From Candidatus Poribacteria bacterium (GTDB taxonomy: Bacteria > Poribacteria > DTPJ01 > WJIO01), in assembly GCA_014730235.1 (NCBI GenBank), contig WJIO01000155.1, positions 1-27,709 of the forward strand: 27,709 nt of DNA, read 5' to 3'. Made by a program: the position numbers and the translations under genes. The notes beneath the pieces are model-generated. The model had not been told where the DNA came from. It saw only the letters and a program-made list of their open reading frames with translations, and did no database searches. Positions 1 to 6,766 of the stretch are shown piece after piece. Position 1 is the first letter of the stretch; each line of letters starts with the position of its first letter.

Positions 1-125
1 ATATATTTCTATGTCATTCCTGCTTCAAGCTTTTTGAAAAAGCTTGAGCAAAAAGGAATAAGAATTTCGCAGGAATGACAGCATAAAGAAGTTTTTATCT
101 TTACCCCACTAAACCCGGAAGAACC
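1..125. mobile_element. Family B palindromic MITE, cut by the window edge
   Basis: This is the right part of a family B element. It has a core hairpin of the CTTCAAGCTTTTTG type (starting GTCATTCCTGC at 14, ending GGAATGAC near 79), followed by the B right flank (ATGACAGCATAAAGAAG, then TTATCTTTACC) and a right terminal repeat ending GGAAGAACC at 125. The right part of the core is imperfect. The left end lies before base 1, so the 8-bp target duplication cannot be checked. The element stops 8 bp before the stop codon of the TPR-PDZ gene, so its hairpin may also help end that minus-strand transcript; this last point is inference. Confidence 0.7.
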
Positions 126-133
126 AAGAATAT

Positions 134-1855
134 TTAACGTTTCAGCTTTTCAGGTTTTTCAATTAGAGTTACCTTAAACTGCATTGGCTTTTCGTCTCTT
201 TCTATATGAAGGGTAACAGTATCACCTATTTTCTTTTCGCCCATTATTTTAATCACAGCCCGGGGATTTGGGGTTTGTTCTGAATCTATGGCTTTTAGCA
301 CATCTCCCCGCATTATCCCGGAATCCGCACATGGGCCGTTTTTGAATACGGTGACGATATGCGCGCCCTTTATAGCCCCGGTGTGTCTGAAACCTAAACC
401 CATGAAGGGCATAGCATCTCCCTTTTCCATTGTTATTATCCTCTTTTCCACATTGGTTATCCTGGGATCTTCATATAGACCGGGGAGTTTAAGAAGCTCC
501 TTGTAGTATTTTTTGGCTTTTTCCAGCATTTCATCGGCTTTTTCATTTTCATTATTTTCCCGCATGGCTTCAGCGAAGCTTTCAAGAGTTTCCGCTGTTC
601 CCAGATATGCGTCCACCAGATTCCATTTTGGCGCGTTCCGGTATTCCTTTATTACCTTATCATACTGCTCCAGGGCTTCCGGATATCGTTTGTCCGCTTC
701 GTAGGCTTTGCCAAGATACAGGTGATTCACAGCACTGGGATAATTTTCCACAGCCTTTTCCAATACTTCTATTTGCCTCCAAAGCATATTCAACTCGCTG
801 TATATCATGGCCTTTCTAAGCAGTGCAGAAGACGCATAGTAGCTTCCAGGAGGGGCGGATTTGATCACATCTTCGTAAAGCTTTATGGCTTCTTCATGGT
901 TATTACCTTTTCTGTAGACATCATCAGCCATTTGCATCAGTCTTTCAGCATGTTCTGACCTGTCCTGCACAAACTCAACTCTTTCCAGAAAATCCAGGGC
1001 CACAGCACTCAGACGGTGTTTTGTACCAAAACGCTCCAGCATGATCCTGTAATAACGCTTTGCGCTTTCCAAATCACCCATCTGGACGCTGCACTGGGCT
1101 GCACCGTGATAGGTTTCTAAAGCAATCCATTCCGGCGTCTCATCTGATTTGGTAATATAATTAAACTGCTCTAAAGCCTCGGCATATCTACCCAGCTTCT
1201 GATACTCCAGGGCCAGACGATAACGTATTTCCATTGGAGTGGATTCTTTGCTTTCTTCCAATGCCTCTTCCAAAGCCCTTAGGGTAAAGTCCATTTGCTG
1301 GGAAGGAGAAGACCGGGGGGCCAGGACATCCCGCAGGGGCTGACGGAAGTCGGGCATGGATTCCAGGATCATGCTTCTGAGTTCATCCAGAGACGACAGC
1401 GGGATTTCTCCATCCAGAAGCATCTCCGAAATTTCCGACGGACTTACAAGCACAATAAATAGATTATCCCGCACCCAATTTTCCTCTTTTCCAAAGATAA
1501 GTAGAATCTTATCACCGTCAACCCTTCTGAGTATGGGATTCCATTCTTCATCCATCATCTTTTCGGCATACTTTTCGACAATCTCTTCCATCCTGGAATA
1601 TGTAACTGGTATTGGTATTTCATAACTTTTCATTAAGATTTTATCCAGATGAGAGAATCCTGTTCGATCACCAACAATTTCCTCCAGGGTAATTCCCGAC
1701 AGGTTTATCTCTTCCCTGAGCTTCGCCGATTCAGCATATTCATATACTATATCCTTTGTTATTTCCAATATGGGATCGGCGATGGTATTTTGTGAAACCA
1801 ATCCCACAAAAAACATGCATAAAGCGAAAGCTGTTATTATATTTCGATTTCCCAT
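134..1855 (-). CDS. Exported TPR-repeat protein with C-terminal PDZ domain
   Basis: The 573-residue product starts with a Sec-type signal peptide (about residues 1-26, hydrophobic ITAFALCMFFVGLV). A poorly conserved region follows, then a run of tetratricopeptide helices at about 209-455 (for example YRLALEYQKLGRYAEALEQF) and a PDZ domain at about 482-566 with a GLGFR-type carboxylate loop and the usual GIMRGDVLKAID strand. It is therefore probably an envelope scaffold that binds C-terminal peptides; no protease catalytic domain is present. The start ATG overlaps the anti-sigma gene by 19 bp and has an AGAGGTG ribosome binding site. Its position as third gene after an ECF sigma and anti-sigma pair suggests it senses or answers the same envelope signal. 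The ligand is unknown. Confidence 0.85.
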   Translation of the reverse strand: MGNRNIITAFALCMFFVGLVSQNTIADPILEITKDIVYEYAESAKLREEINLSGITLEEIVGDRTGFSHLDKILMKSYEIPIPVTYSRMEEIVEKYAEKMMDEEWNPILRRVDGDKILLIFGKEENWVRDNLFIVLVSPSEISEMLLDGEIPLSSLDELRSMILESMPDFRQPLRDVLAPRSSPSQQMDFTLRALEEALEESKESTPMEIRYRLALEYQKLGRYAEALEQFNYITKSDETPEWIALETYHGAAQCSVQMGDLESAKRYYRIMLERFGTKHRLSAVALDFLERVEFVQDRSEHAERLMQMADDVYRKGNNHEEAIKLYEDVIKSAPPGSYYASSALLRKAMIYSELNMLWRQIEVLEKAVENYPSAVNHLYLGKAYEADKRYPEALEQYDKVIKEYRNAPKWNLVDAYLGTAETLESFAEAMRENNENEKADEMLEKAKKYYKELLKLPGLYEDPRITNVEKRIITMEKGDAMPFMGLGFRHTGAIKGAHIVTVFKNGPCADSGIMRGDVLKAIDSEQTPNPRAVIKIMGEKKIGDTVTLHIERDEKPMQFKVTLIEKPEKLKR

Positions 1856-2310
1856 TCCTGGTCACCTCTTTCAATAATTTCTATGGTTTGTGTCAATAAT
1901 CTTATTAGCTCTGATTTTGCATGCTGTAAATCATCAGTGTCTTTTATTTTTACATCATCCTGCATGACAAATTTAATATCTCTATTCTGAAATGAACCAA
2001 TATTTAACAGAAACGCACTTGCCAGAACTAAAATAAAAACAAATGCCGTTAATCCGACCCTTAGACCAAATCCGGGATTGAATTTTTTATCTGCCTGATA
2101 AACGCCTTCCATAACATCCTGATTAAAATCTGAAGGGGGATCAGGTAAGCTCTCATTATTTCCGACATATTTCAGCAGTTTTGTTATACGAACGGATTGT
2201 ATAAATTTTTGTCTGCATAATTTACAATGGGATAAATGGTCTTTTAATTCCTGGCTTATATTTTCTTCATGGCTGTTGCTCAATAATTTCCTAGATTTTG
2301 GACATTTCAT
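1837..2310 (-). CDS. Zinc-finger anti-sigma factor, membrane anchored
   Basis: A protein of 157 residues. The N-terminal cytoplasmic part carries an HX3CX2C zinc-binding motif (HLSHCKLC), the hallmark of ZAS-type anti-sigma factors. One transmembrane helix follows (VGLTAFVFILVLASAFLL) and then a short extracytoplasmic tail rich in acidic residues. By family knowledge it would hold the adjacent ECF sigma factor inactive at the membrane until a signal arrives. I chose the ATG at 2310 because GGTTGGTGG lies 7-8 nt upstream; the longer reading frame from 2340 has almost no spacing to a weak GGAAA. With this start it overlaps the sigma gene by 20 bp and the TPR-PDZ gene by 19 bp, typical of translational coupling. 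Confidence 0.85.
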   Translation of the reverse strand: MKCPKSRKLLSNSHEENISQELKDHLSHCKLCRQKFIQSVRITKLLKYVGNNESLPDPPSDFNQDVMEGVYQADKKFNPGFGLRVGLTAFVFILVLASAFLLNIGSFQNRDIKFVMQDDVKIKDTDDLQHAKSELIRLLTQTIEIIERGDQEWEIEI

Positions 2311-2953
2311 AATTTTTGCCACCAACCTCTGATCTGGCATTTTCCAGATTAATATCTTTCATATATGGTTCAAGCTGTTTTCTCAGCTTATTACGGGCAT
2401 TGAATAACCTGGACTTCACAGTGCCAGCAGAACAATCCAGTATTTCCGCTATTTCCTGACATGAATATTCCTCGAAATAATGCAAAATAATGACCGCTTT
2501 TTGTTTTGGTGAAAGTTTTTCTATGGATGAATTCAGTATTTTCATTTTTTCAGACAACTCAACTCTATTCTGAACTTCCTGTGAAGCAAATTTATTTTTA
2601 AGCTCAAGCCCTACAGGTAATATTTTCAAACGTCTGGATTTCCTGATATAGTTTATGCAGTAATTTACGGCCAACCTGGTAAGCCATGTGGAGAAATTAG
2701 ACTTATAATGAAATTTCTTAATCTTCTTAAATGCCCGGATGAATATCTCCTGGGCCACATCTTCTACGTCGCAGCTGCCATTCAGCATCCTGTAAACCAG
2801 TTGATAAATCCTGACCTTATGTCTGATTACAATTTCATCAAAGGCAGAAGTGTCTCCTGACTGGCATCTTTGAATTATTGGCAGATCCGGGTCATGGTTC
2901 ATGATTAAGTATTTAACAAATTCCTGATTTGGTTTATAGGTATCAATCTTCAT
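2291..2953 (-). CDS. ECF-type RNA polymerase sigma-70 factor
   Basis: A 220-residue sigma factor containing only regions 2 and 4. Region 2 is at about 37-107, with DVEDVAQEIFIRAF and the region 2.4 pattern FSTWLTRLAVNYC. Region 4 is at about 140-195, with the helix-turn-helix CQEIAEILDCSAGTVKSRL. Length and domain order fit the RpoE-like ECF group. It is the first gene of a three-gene unit with its anti-sigma factor and a TPR-PDZ protein. The start is uncertain: the ATG at 2953 has no good ribosome binding site, and an internal ATG at 2902 would still leave both domains intact. Confidence 0.9.
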   Translation of the reverse strand: MKIDTYKPNQEFVKYLIMNHDPDLPIIQRCQSGDTSAFDEIVIRHKVRIYQLVYRMLNGSCDVEDVAQEIFIRAFKKIKKFHYKSNFSTWLTRLAVNYCINYIRKSRRLKILPVGLELKNKFASQEVQNRVELSEKMKILNSSIEKLSPKQKAVIILHYFEEYSCQEIAEILDCSAGTVKSRLFNARNKLRKQLEPYMKDINLENARSEVGGKNYEMSKI

Positions 2954-2963
2954 TCTTTATAGA

Positions 2964-2993
2964 ATTAGACACCTTTACCTGCCAATGGGTTCA
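2964..2993 (-). promoter_or_regulatory. Possible ECF-type autoregulatory promoter
   Basis: Read on the minus strand, TGAACCC (2987-2993) is followed after 17 bp by TCTAAT (2964-2969). This resembles the GAAC / TCTRA elements of RpoE-class promoters and lies just before an ECF sigma gene, where such autoregulation is common. The predicted transcript would start only a few bases before the ATG at 2953, giving an almost leaderless message or favouring the ATG at 2902. The match rests on short motifs only. Confidence 0.35.
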
Positions 2994-3026
2994 TTTTTTA
3001 TAGAATAATTTATTTTGGGGTGGAAA

Positions 3027-3110
3027 TTGGAATTGAGCAAAAAAATAGCGACCAGCCTTGACAAAGTTGTGCGGCTATGGGAGATGGAAGCCAAGGCCAA
3101 TCGCCGTTGA
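3027..3110 (+). CDS. Possible small protein or gene remnant, 27 codons
   Basis: A short reading frame opens with TTG three bases after GGGGTGG and ends at TGA 3108-3110; a second in-frame TTG at 3033 has better spacing (9 nt). The peptide begins LELSKKIATSLDKVV and ends in a charged helix (EMEAKANRR). Its base composition is clearly richer in G and C than the AT-rich flanks, which is why it stands out. It could be a real small protein or the tail of a lost gene. I do not recognise it. The rest of 2994-3218 shows no gene. Confidence 0.22.
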   Translation: MELSKKIATSLDKVVRLWEMEAKANRR

Positions 3111-3218
3111 TATTAATTATAATCCAGAAATTGTTTTTAGTCAATGAAAAAATTTACTAATAAGCAACAAATTTCGATCCAAACTGCGATATTGTATAGT
3201 CTTAGATATATATTCATT

Positions 3219-3491
3219 CCAAGCATAAATTTTATATCCCTGTGTTATTGCGAAGAACGGAGTAACAAATAAAGTTTTTAGTCTGTATCAAAAGTTTTGG
3301 CTCATCCAGTTTGAGTGTGGAAGTGTAAAAGACATTGTCCAATTAAGAAAAAACTATCCTCCATTTGTCATTCCTGCTTCAAGCTTTTTGAAAAAGCTTG
3401 AAGCAGGAATGACAAGCTGAGAAAATTTTCAAATTATAACCATACTCAAACCGAAAGAGCCAAAGTTTTCACGGATAAATTTTATGCTTGG
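3219..3491. mobile_element. Composite element C1: family C carrying a nested B element
   Basis: The outer ends are inverted repeats, CCAAGCATAAATTTTAT at 3219-3235 and its near-perfect complement at 3475-3491. The left arm contains the interrupted palindrome TTATTGCGAAGAACGGAGTAA. A complete family B element sits at 3299-3461. The first 102 bp match copy C2 (8477-8578) at 98 positions, in the same orientation. I could not identify a convincing target duplication for the outer element. Confidence 0.7.
3299..3461. mobile_element. Family B MITE with 8-bp direct repeats
   Basis: The left end GGCTCATCCAGTTTGAGTG (3299 on) and right end ACTCAAACCGAAAGAGCC (to 3461) are inverted repeats. The element is flanked by a perfect 8-bp duplication AAAGTTTT at 3291-3298 and 3462-3469. 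The centre is a perfect hairpin at 3367-3413: two 23-bp arms around one base, beginning GTCATTCCTGCTTCAAGC. There is no coding capacity. It lies inside composite element C1. Confidence 0.8.
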
Positions 3492-3573
3492 TACGGATAA
3501 TTCAACCTTGATGTAAAATCATACAATTGATATAATGAAAATCAAATTAATTATGAATCAAATATTATAAAAA

Positions 3574-3778
3574 GCAATCGTTAAAAAATGAAAAATGTGT
3601 TTAGAAAGTACCTTTATAATGATGACAAATTACAAAATTTGTCATTCCTGCGAAAGCAGGAATGACATCTAAATTATATCCATTTTTATTCCCGCGAAGG
3701 AGGGAATGACAAATTCTACAATTGACCATAGAAAAAAAACGACTATTGTAAACACATTTTTCATTTCTTAGCGGTTAC
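3574..3778. mobile_element. Family A MITE just upstream of the DUF6125-like gene
   Basis: The ends are inverted repeats: GCAATCGTTAAAAAATGAAA on the left and TTTCATTTCTTAGCGGTTAC on the right. They are flanked by AAAAA at 3569-3573 and 3779-3783, a probable 5-bp target duplication (low complexity, so weak alone). Two hairpins lie inside: GTCATTCCTGCGAAAGC... at 3641-3666 and ATTCCC-N8-GGGAAT at 3688-3707. The right end is about 5 bp from the AGAGAG ribosome binding site of the next gene. Confidence 0.75.
3722..3749 (+). promoter_or_regulatory. Possible outward promoter inside family A element
   Basis: TTGACC (3722-3727), a 16-bp spacer and TATTGT (3744-3749) resemble a sigma-70 promoter pointing out of the element toward the DUF6125-like gene start at 3797. 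The same two hexamers recur, with a 15-bp spacer, in the family A copy ahead of purE. Both spacers are shorter than ideal, so this is a candidate only. Confidence 0.35.
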
Positions 3779-3796
3779 AAAAAGAGAGACTTTTAT

Positions 3797-4276
3797 ATGG
3801 ATCAGAAAATAATATCCGAATACCTTAATAAGTCATATTTTACCATAGATGGTTTATGGTTTATGATGTTAGAAGAAGAATTTGGCTTTGAAAAAGCGTT
3901 AGATATAGACGAAAAGGTATGGAAAGTTTTACCCAAGATACAGGCCAGGAAAGTCAAAGAAATCCTGGGTATTGATGGTAAAGGACTAGAAGATTTTTCC
4001 AGGGCTATATCTGTAAAACTGGAAGCAGAGGGATATATTTATAATCTGGAAAAGGAAAATCCCAATTCCCTGAAGATTATAATAAAACAGTGCCCCTGGT
4101 ATGAAATATTAAAAAAGGCAAAGCGAGAGCATCTTGCACCTGAAATAAGTGACAGGATATGTATGCTTGAATTCAGGGTGTGGTTAGGGGAATTTGATAA
4201 GGAAGTTGATTTCCATATGCCCTTTCGTCAATGTATGGGGCAAAAGAATTGTATTATTGTGTTTTATAAAAAGTAA
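3797..4276 (+). CDS. DUF6125-like protein of unknown function
   Basis: A soluble 159-residue protein. Its N-terminal part (YFTIDGLWFMMLEEEFGFEK, then ALDIDEKVWKVLPKIQARK) resembles the DUF6125 family as I remember it, a group found in bacteria and archaea without an assigned reaction and sometimes linked to the ATC-hydrolase-like fold. Four cysteines sit in the C-terminal half (in KQCPWYE, DRICMLE, FRQCMGQ and KNCIIVF), which could bind a metal or act in redox chemistry; that is inference. No signal peptide or membrane helix is seen. The ATG has AGAGAG about 7 nt upstream. It stands alone between two family A elements. Confidence 0.65.
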   Translation: MDQKIISEYLNKSYFTIDGLWFMMLEEEFGFEKALDIDEKVWKVLPKIQARKVKEILGIDGKGLEDFSRAISVKLEAEGYIYNLEKENPNSLKIIIKQCPWYEILKKAKREHLAPEISDRICMLEFRVWLGEFDKEVDFHMPFRQCMGQKNCIIVFYKK

Positions 4277-4321
4277 CCTTTTCATAAGAAGAAACGTTTA
4301 TTTTACATAGAAATTTTAACA

Positions 4322-4440
4322 ACAATCTTTAAAAATGAGCTTCTTCCGCTTTTATTGTAGTAACTAAGAAAATTTACTTTTTTGTGTTATCCTCACCTCC
4401 GCGGGAATGACAGTTAGTTATATTCATTTTTAACGATTAC
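4322..4440. mobile_element. Decayed family A element upstream of thioredoxin-like gene
   Basis: The left end ACAATCTTTAAAAATGA and right end TCATTTTTAACGATTAC are inverted repeats matching family A ends with a few changes. The core is worn (CTCCGCGGGAATGAC without an intact partner arm). Flanks are TAACA (4317-4321) and CAACA (4441-4445), a possible 5-bp duplication with one change. The right end touches the AGGAGA ribosome binding site of the next gene. Confidence 0.6.
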
Positions 4441-4458
4441 CAACAGGAGACCAAAAAA

Positions 4459-5052
4459 ATGGGCGCAAGCGATAAATATATGGATCCAAATCTGGAACTT
4501 CACAAATCAAAATTTGAATCCGGTATGCCGTATAAAGAATATATGGCATCTTCAAAAGAGCAGGAACAATCCCGCTGGAAAGCTGTATATGACAAAGTTA
4601 TATTGACTGATGAGCAAAAAAAACTCCTGGGTAGTTTTACAAGAAAAATGTATATCCTCTGTTTATGTGGGGCCTGGTGTGGTGACTGTATAAGACAGGG
4701 GCCTATCTTACAGCGCATTGCTGAAGCCTCGGATGTAATAGACCTGCGCTTTGTAGACCGGGATTCTAATCCCGATCTTCGGGATAAACTTCGGATACTT
4801 GGCGGAACTCGCGTTCCCGTTGTGGTTTTTCTGAGTGAAGATTTTTACGAATGTGGCAGATTCGGTGCACGAACCCTTTCAACTTACCGAAAGATGGCAA
4901 AAGAACAGATCGGTCCGGCATGTTCCACAGGTCTTGTACCACCAGCGGAAGAGGAATTAACTGCGGTAGCTCAGGAATGGATTGATATGTTTGAGCGCGC
5001 TCAGTTGGCTTTGAGACTTTCACCCATGCTCAGACAGCGTTACGGAGATTGA
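4459..5052 (+). CDS. Thioredoxin-like protein with WCGDC active site
   Basis: A 197-residue protein with a thioredoxin fold in the middle. It has a beta strand (YILCLC), the redox motif WCGDC at residues 73-77 (WCGPC in classic thioredoxins) and the conserved cis-proline in TRVP at about 120. There is no signal peptide, so it should act in the cytoplasm. The first 55 residues and the last 50 are extensions not found in the 105-residue minimal thioredoxins. The ATG has AGGAGA with 8 nt spacing. The next gene, a sugar kinase, starts 5 bp after the stop, so the two are surely co-transcribed; whether they cooperate is unknown. Confidence 0.85.
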   Translation: MGASDKYMDPNLELHKSKFESGMPYKEYMASSKEQEQSRWKAVYDKVILTDEQKKLLGSFTRKMYILCLCGAWCGDCIRQGPILQRIAEASDVIDLRFVDRDSNPDLRDKLRILGGTRVPVVVFLSEDFYECGRFGARTLSTYRKMAKEQIGPACSTGLVPPAEEELTAVAQEWIDMFERAQLALRLSPMLRQRYGD

Positions 5053-5057
5053 AATAA

Positions 5058-6221
5058 GTGCCTGTCCGTAAAGTAAAAATACTGGAATTTGCTCCCACTG
5101 CCGATGAGATATGGAGTCTTAACCGAAATACCAGAGACGGTTATACTGAATACAATCCTGAAAAGGGACTTATATGCTTCATGGATACAGGACACGAAGC
5201 AAAACAGCGTCCCAAAATCATTACAACTTACGCCGGGGGTAAGGCCACAAATGTGGCCCGGGTTATGGATAGGCTTATACCCGATGATTTTCAAATTGAA
5301 GTGGAGTTAATAACGTTTCTGCCGCCGGCACCACATGGGCCTTTAGAAGAAAGCCAGAATTGGTTTGCTGGTAAAATAGAAATTAAGCCTTCCACACCAG
5401 CGGGTATATATGTCCAATGCTTGCAAACAAACGCCCTCAATAAGGTTAAACCCCAATTTGAAATTGTGGAAGAACTCAGGGAAACCGGCCAAATGCAAAC
5501 CACCAGACGATGTATTGAGATGATGCTGGAAGGTGGGGGAACCAGTTTAAATTTCAGCCCTCGCATGATATGGTCTCAGGAAGCCGCTGAATCAGTCAAA
5601 AACAAAGTGGCAGAAGTTTCCCGGAATACCGATATGATAGTCATGGCCGGCGCCCCACCTTTCTGGGAATTTGAGGATAATGCAATAAAACCTTACACGT
5701 TTTATGCTGAGATATTAAAAATCCTGTCTCCTGATTGCCAGGTTTCTCTAGACACAAGAGGTAATTATCTCTATAGCTGCTTAAAGGGAACAAAGACACC
5801 TCGTTTTATGTTTATGAATACTGATGAATTTATGGATTTAAAAGAAAAATGGGATTCGCTTTATAGAGATTCATTTCATGGAACTTTAATTATACATAAT
5901 GAAAAAGGGTGCTGGCTCTGGAATGGAAAAATGCCGGAACGTATAGGTGATTTTACCCGGGGAGAATATTTTCCATCCATGGAAGTATCGGAAATATATT
6001 CTACCATCGGCGCAGGCGATGCGATGCACGCCGGTTTTTTAAAGGAATGGGTATTTGGTAATAACGATAATAGTATAAGCAAATCAGCCGTTTATAGTCA
6101 GGTTGTAGCAGGTACATCGATCAGCAACCCCAAAGCAACTCACGGTATTCAATTGGAAATAGTTGACAAATATTTTACGGATTTTTGGAATGAAATTTTA
6201 AATAGCAAGGAGTATAAGTAA
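5058..6221 (+). CDS. PfkB-family carbohydrate kinase, FruK/LacC-like
   Basis: A 387-residue kinase of the ribokinase/PfkB fold. The first signature, AGGKATNVAR at 59-68, has the form seen in 1-phosphofructokinase and tagatose-6-phosphate kinase. The second signature, TIGAGDAMHAGF at about 316-327, contains the anion-hole glycines and the catalytic aspartate D321. The substrate is therefore probably a phosphorylated sugar, but no PTS or transport gene lies nearby to name it. The protein is about 70 residues longer than typical FruK. Start is GTG at 5058, preceded by GGAG at 5044-5047, inside the end of the thioredoxin-like gene. Confidence 0.85.
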   Translation: MPVRKVKILEFAPTADEIWSLNRNTRDGYTEYNPEKGLICFMDTGHEAKQRPKIITTYAGGKATNVARVMDRLIPDDFQIEVELITFLPPAPHGPLEESQNWFAGKIEIKPSTPAGIYVQCLQTNALNKVKPQFEIVEELRETGQMQTTRRCIEMMLEGGGTSLNFSPRMIWSQEAAESVKNKVAEVSRNTDMIVMAGAPPFWEFEDNAIKPYTFYAEILKILSPDCQVSLDTRGNYLYSCLKGTKTPRFMFMNTDEFMDLKEKWDSLYRDSFHGTLIIHNEKGCWLWNGKMPERIGDFTRGEYFPSMEVSEIYSTIGAGDAMHAGFLKEWVFGNNDNSISKSAVYSQVVAGTSISNPKATHGIQLEIVDKYFTDFWNEILNSKEYK

Positions 6222-6223
6222 AG

Positions 6224-6754
6224 ATGTCTAAAGGAAAACGTATCGGTTTAGTATTTTTACAGATGTTGGTAGGTTGCTGTGCCGGAGTTATTGCCGGTGG
6301 GATTTCCCTTTTTATTGTAAACAGTATATGGAACGGAATCCAGAATGTAAATATGGGTGGATTTTTAACTGCTATATTTGTGCTTATTTCCTTCTTACTG
6401 GTTTACGGCATTGCAATAATAGCAACAGCGGAAGGCGTGCATTTGATGGGACGATTTGTACCCAAAACAGTGTCACGAAGACGTTTATATGAAAGCACAT
6501 TTCTTGCTGTTTGCGCTGCCGTCGCATTAATTACAGTAACCAGGGCAGACTGGATAACCACACTACAGGAATGGGGAGGCCCTATCAGGCTATTAGGCAC
6601 AGTAATTTATTATGTTATTGTCCGGCCTGTTAATCTATTAACTTTCTGGATACCATCAATTTTACTATATGTAATTGCAGGGCCTGTTGGGGCAGCTTTA
6701 GCCTATAATTTAAAACCATACGAAGAAAAAAGCAAAACAGAAATTAAAGAATAA
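6224..6754 (+). CDS. Unrecognised integral membrane protein, four helices
   Basis: A hydrophobic protein of 176 residues with about four transmembrane segments: near 9-32 (GLVFLQMLVGCCAGVIAGG), 46-68 (FLTAIFVLISFLLVYGIAI), 90-105 and 125-160 (a long pair separated by proline). Conserved-looking features are the SRRRLYEST loop between helices 2 and 3 and a charged C-terminus. I do not recognise a family. It starts 2 bp after the kinase stop, with AAGGAG 11 nt upstream, and ends a few bases before the next gene, which also begins with a membrane segment. The two may work together, but nothing in the sequence proves it. Confidence 0.75.
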   Translation: MSKGKRIGLVFLQMLVGCCAGVIAGGISLFIVNSIWNGIQNVNMGGFLTAIFVLISFLLVYGIAIIATAEGVHLMGRFVPKTVSRRRLYESTFLAVCAAVALITVTRADWITTLQEWGGPIRLLGTVIYYVIVRPVNLLTFWIPSILLYVIAGPVGAALAYNLKPYEEKSKTEIKE

Positions 6755-6766
6755 GAGTTGATATAT

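Noticed and set aside
3058-3082. TTGACA followed by TATGGG as a promoter
   Set aside because: The spacing is only 12 bp and the site lies within the candidate small frame.
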